A DNA stretch of 61,907 nucleotides from positions 1 to 61,907 of the forward strand of contig NZ_VJOT01000076.1 in NCBI RefSeq assembly GCF_011087585.1, in the 5' to 3' direction. The position numbers and the translations under genes were made by a program. How positions within the stretch are numbered: position 1 is the stretch's first letter; each line of letters begins with the position of its first letter. The notes below the pieces were generated by a model, which saw only the letters and a program-made list of their open reading frames with translations, made no database searches and was not told the DNA's origin. Source of the DNA: Neochlamydia sp. AcF84 (lineage in GTDB: Bacteria; Chlamydiota; Chlamydiia; Chlamydiales; Parachlamydiaceae). Shown in pieces: positions 59,204 to 61,907 of this stretch.

Positions 59204-60868
59204 TTATTTTTTGGCGATATTTTTCAAAGGATTTTCCGCTAATTCAAGCTTGATAAACTGAGACAACCGCCCGATTTCTGCAGGAAGGCTGGTGAGCTGA
59301 TTTTGGCTTAAGTCAAGCACTCGCAGCTGAGGCAGTTGCCCCACTCCTTTAGGCAGAGCGGTGAGCTGATTTTGATTTAAGTAAAGCCATCGCAGCCGAG
59401 ACAGCCGTCCTATGTTTGCAGGAAGTCTGGTGAGCTGATTTTGGCTTAAGTCAAGCACTCGCAGCTGAGACAGTTGCCCCACTCCTTTAGGCAGAGCGGT
59501 GAGCTGGTTTTGACTTAAGATAAGCTCTTGCAGCTGAGACAATTGCCCGATTTCTGCAGGCAGAGCGGTGAGTTGGTTTTGATTTAATTCAAGCGTTTGC
59601 AGCTGAGGCAGCCGCCCAATTTCTATAGGCAGAGCGGTGAGCTGGTTTTGATTTAAGTAAAGCCATTGCAGCTGAGACAACTGCCCGATTTCTGCTGGCA
59701 GAATGGTGAGCTGGTTTTGATGTAAGTTAAGATTTAGCAGTTGAGACAGCTGCCCAATTTCTGCAGGCAGACTGATGAGTTGGTTTTGATTTAAGTAAAG
59801 CCTTTGCAGCTTAAGCAGCTGCCCGATTTCTATAGGCAGTGCGGTGAGCTGGTTTTGATTTAAGTCAAGCGCTCGCAGCTGAGACAGTTGTCCGATTCCT
59901 GCAGGAAGGTTGGTGAGCTGGCTTTGATCTAAGTAAAGCGCTTGGAGCTCAGACAACTGCCCGATTTCTTCAGGCAGGCTGGTGAGTTGGTTTTGATTTA
60001 AGTTAAGACTTTGTAGCTGAGATAGATGTCCGATTTCTGCAGGTAGAACGATGAGCTGGTTTTCTCTTAAGTCAAGCGCTTGGAGCTGAGATAGATGCCC
60101 GATTTCTGCAGGTAGAACGATGAGCTGGTTTTCACTTAAGTAAAGCTCTTGCAATTGAGACAATTGACCTATTTCTGCGGGCAGGCTGGTGAGCTGGTTT
60201 TCTCTTAAGCCAAGCCATTGCAGCTGAGACAGCTGCCCGATTTCTGCAGGAAGACCGGTAAGCTGATTTTGATTTAAGTCAAGCACTCGTAGCTTAGACA
60301 GCTGGCATATTTCTGGGGGTAAATAAGTCAAGCCTACTCCAGATAAATCTAAAGACGTGATGCTTTTACAATTTTCTTCAATCCAACCTCTAAGAAGCTC
60401 TCCTTTTTTCTCTAGAGGCAAGTGCTTAATTTCTTCTTGGCTCAAGTATTCTTCCCCACCAGGAAGCTTTTTCCAAAGTAAAAGACGATTAATATTTAAG
60501 AGATAAGAAAAGTAATTAGCTAGCGTTAAGCCTCTTTTTTCTTCTGTTTTCCATTTAAACTCTAGAGCAGAAAGAGAACTAGCTAAAGTAAAGATTTGCC
60601 TAAAGATTGCATTTACCTTTGCTGTTTCAGAAAGCTTTTCTTCTAGCTTATAAATCCTATCTACAATAAGAGCCTGCTCCTTAACATTTCCTTGAGGAAC
60701 ATGCACTTTACCTATTTTTTTATAAAGAGAAGGCATGACTTCAGAATCCAGCAGATGATGCCATCTTTTACAGACGCTAAATAAGGAAGGAACTACGCAA
60801 GCCTCTAAGATAGGGAGTAGCAATTCATTGGGCAAGCTTTCCATAGATGTCGAAGAGATGGGATGCAT
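59204..60868 (-). CDS. F-box and leucine-rich-repeat protein, predicted effector
   Basis: 554 residues from the ATG at 60868 (AAGGA upstream); an earlier ATG at 60904 lacks a site. An F-box-like domain lies at about 8-50 ([16 protein letters not shown], then [14 protein letters not shown]). A helical linker follows, and from about 165 there are some 16 LRR units of 23 residues ([23 protein letters not shown]) and a capping stretch ending [10 protein letters not shown]-boxes dock to Skp1 in eukaryotic SCF ubiquitin ligases and LRRs bind substrates. This pairing in a bacterium with eukaryotic hosts points to a secreted protein that redirects host ubiquitination; the domains are seen, the role is inference. 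The 69-base repeats are near-identical, so repeat number may vary. Flanked by relics of related genes. Confidence 0.85.
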   Translation of the reverse strand: MHPISSTSMESLPNELLLPILEACVVPSLFSVCKRWHHLLDSEVMPSLYKKIGKVHVPQGNVKEQALIVDRIYKLEEKLSETAKVNAIFRQIFTLASSLSALEFKWKTEEKRGLTLANYFSYLLNINRLLLWKKLPGGEEYLSQEEIKHLPLEKKGELLRGWIEENCKSITSLDLSGVGLTYLPPEICQLSKLRVLDLNQNQLTGLPAEIGQLSQLQWLGLRENQLTSLPAEIGQLSQLQELYLSENQLIVLPAEIGHLSQLQALDLRENQLIVLPAEIGHLSQLQSLNLNQNQLTSLPEEIGQLSELQALYLDQSQLTNLPAGIGQLSQLRALDLNQNQLTALPIEIGQLLKLQRLYLNQNQLISLPAEIGQLSQLLNLNLHQNQLTILPAEIGQLSQLQWLYLNQNQLTALPIEIGRLPQLQTLELNQNQLTALPAEIGQLSQLQELILSQNQLTALPKGVGQLSQLRVLDLSQNQLTRLPANIGRLSRLRWLYLNQNQLTALPKGVGQLPQLRVLDLSQNQLTSLPAEIGRLSQFIKLELAENPLKNIAKK

Positions 60869-60904
60869 TTTGTTTCCTTGGGTAGGGATAACCCTTTTCA
60901 GCAT

Positions 60905-61498
60905 TTTTATTTTTTAAAGGCAATATAAAAAAGTTAAAAAAGCAAGTCAAAACAATTCGTATCCTTATCAATGAAAACAAATCACAGATAATCTACCTCG
61001 CTTTTTTTCCAGATAGATTCACGGAAAGGGGGTAGACCTTCCAAGCATTTAGGAGCAGCCACAGCTTATGGGGATTAAGTGACGCGGCAATTTTGGTTTA
61101 GTTAAAAGAATGAGATTGATTCTGTGCCTTATTTAAGAAAAACGGCTCTTTTTGGCGCCTTGTTTTAATTCTTCTACCGTATGATGGAATACAATATGCC
61201 TAGCTTTTTCCTTTCAAGAAAGGTTGCCCTCCTAGCCGTAACACCCTGCAGAAAAAGAGAAAAGCTTTTTGTCGTTATAATGTGTAGGCTAATTTAAGCT
61301 TGCTTAGTTGCCGGAAGGAAAGCGGATTAATTTTTAAAGATAGGATGGCTAAAATTTTTTATTTCATTTTAGTACTACTTCGTTATGTTTAAGAGGTATC
61401 AAAAAATAGCCTTTTGGATGAGTCATGAATAGCTTGGCAAAAAGGGCAAATAGTAATGCAAAATAAGCTGTTAATTAATCTTCTGACTTGAGGCAGAG
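60905..61498. other. Region between LRR gene and transposase, holds one relic
   Basis: About 590 bases without an intact gene. It contains the relic at 61091-61371 and, beyond it, the probable end of the insertion sequence whose transposase stops at 61499. The exact insertion-sequence end was not identified. Confidence 0.4.
61091..61371 (-). pseudogene. Second relic of the LRR-associated 3' end, split by about 130 bases
   Basis: Minus-strand reading gives ILAILSLKINPLSFRQLSKL near 61365-61300, then unrelated sequence, then VEELKQGAKKSRFS-stop-IRHRINLILLTKPK near 61180-61091. These match the relic at 58968-59150 piece by piece, at about the same order and spacing apart from the extra stretch. 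It is a decayed second copy of the same gene end. Confidence 0.5.
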
Positions 61499-61907
61499 TC
61501 ATTGAGATTTTTTTTTATCTTTTGCCTGGTATTTCAGTAAGGTTAAGAAGCTATAAGCCATAAAACATAACGTCAAATGATGATGGAGTCCTAGCCATGA
61601 CCGCCCCTCAAAGTGATCTAATCCTAGCTCCTCTTTCATCTGCTGATAGCCTTGCTCGATTTTCCATCTCTCATGAATCCATTCTACCATACATGAGAGG
61701 GGAGTATCTTTTGAGGCATTGGAAACATAGTATTTATATTGATCGTTTCCTAACTTTTCCATGATTAACCATCTTTCAACCCCTGGTCTATAAAATGCCT
61801 TGGTGATCGTTTCTTTAACACGTATAGCCATTACTTCACTATATTTCTTCGATTGAAGGGTAAGTTTTACCTTTTGCCACTTACCTCCTTGCAGGATCAA
61901 TTTTTTT
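61499..61907 (-). mobile_element. Transposase C-terminal part, cut by the window end
   Basis: 133 or more codons; the frame stays open to the window edge, so the apparent TTG at 61900 is not a true start. The sequence includes WIHERWKIEQGYQQMKEELG, then LDHFEGRSWLGLHHHLTLCF and a hydrophobic end. ERWxIEQxYQQMKxELGLDHFEGRSWxGxHHH is the conserved C-terminal block, with the catalytic Glu, of IS701-like DDE transposases. It is a different family from the relic at 8461-9870. This part is intact, so the element may be active. The stop is TGA at 61499. Confidence 0.8.

Noticed and set aside
59250-60310. Regular 69-base repeats as a CRISPR or satellite
   Set aside because: They encode the 23-residue LRR units in one open frame.

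Overview
This is an AT-rich chromosomal segment of a chlamydia, most likely an amoeba symbiont of the Parachlamydiaceae (Neochlamydia, Protochlamydia or Parachlamydia type). The housekeeping blocks follow the familiar chlamydial order: clpX-clpP-tig, then SNF2 helicase-mreB-pckA; mnmE next to nth; tandem tyrP; trpS close to uvrB; and a type III secretion translocator cluster with LcrH/SycD chaperones. Around them are genes typical of amoeba-associated chlamydiae: a DUF4116 repeat protein, an F-box/leucine-rich-repeat protein, a Sel1 protein, and several decayed genes and transposases. Genus and family come from gene content only; no marker gene was compared.

Layout. (1) 1-11.5 kb is an accessory and decaying region: a DUF1670-type relic, a 26-repeat DUF4116 protein, a SWIM zinc-finger protein, a broken proline-rich gene, a Sel1 gene with an apparent one-base frameshift, a long transposase relic and a double ribbon-helix-helix-like protein. 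(2) 11.6-24.6 kb, minus strand, is a nine-gene type III secretion block. A good sigma-70 promoter precedes three large predicted secreted proteins, followed by two LcrH-type chaperones, two unknown proteins and two predicted translocators. (3) 25.1-42.2 kb is mostly conserved core: an acetyltransferase-like protein, clpX, clpP, tig, two identical tRNA-Gly(GCC) genes, a SWIM-SNF2 helicase, mreB, pckA, a LysM protein, an AGCS symporter, mnmE and nth.

(4) 42.6-47.45 kb, minus strand, is the most striking part: a compact class I lanthipeptide locus. A short precursor with a Cys/Ser/Thr-rich tail (lanA-like) is followed by a LanC cyclase and a full-length LanB dehydratase overlapping by 8 bases. 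Two RNA hairpins lie between precursor and enzymes. The key LanB and LanC residues are present. No transporter, leader protease or immunity gene is in the window. As inference, the LanB would dehydrate the five Ser/Thr of the tail and the LanC would join them to its five Cys.

(5) 48.0-58.6 kb holds rfbB-rfbA (dTDP-4-keto-6-deoxyglucose synthesis), a long chlamydial ThyX, two tandem aromatic amino acid permeases, trpS and uvrB. (6) 58.9-61.9 kb holds an F-box/LRR gene between two relics of another gene family, and a transposase gene cut by the window end.
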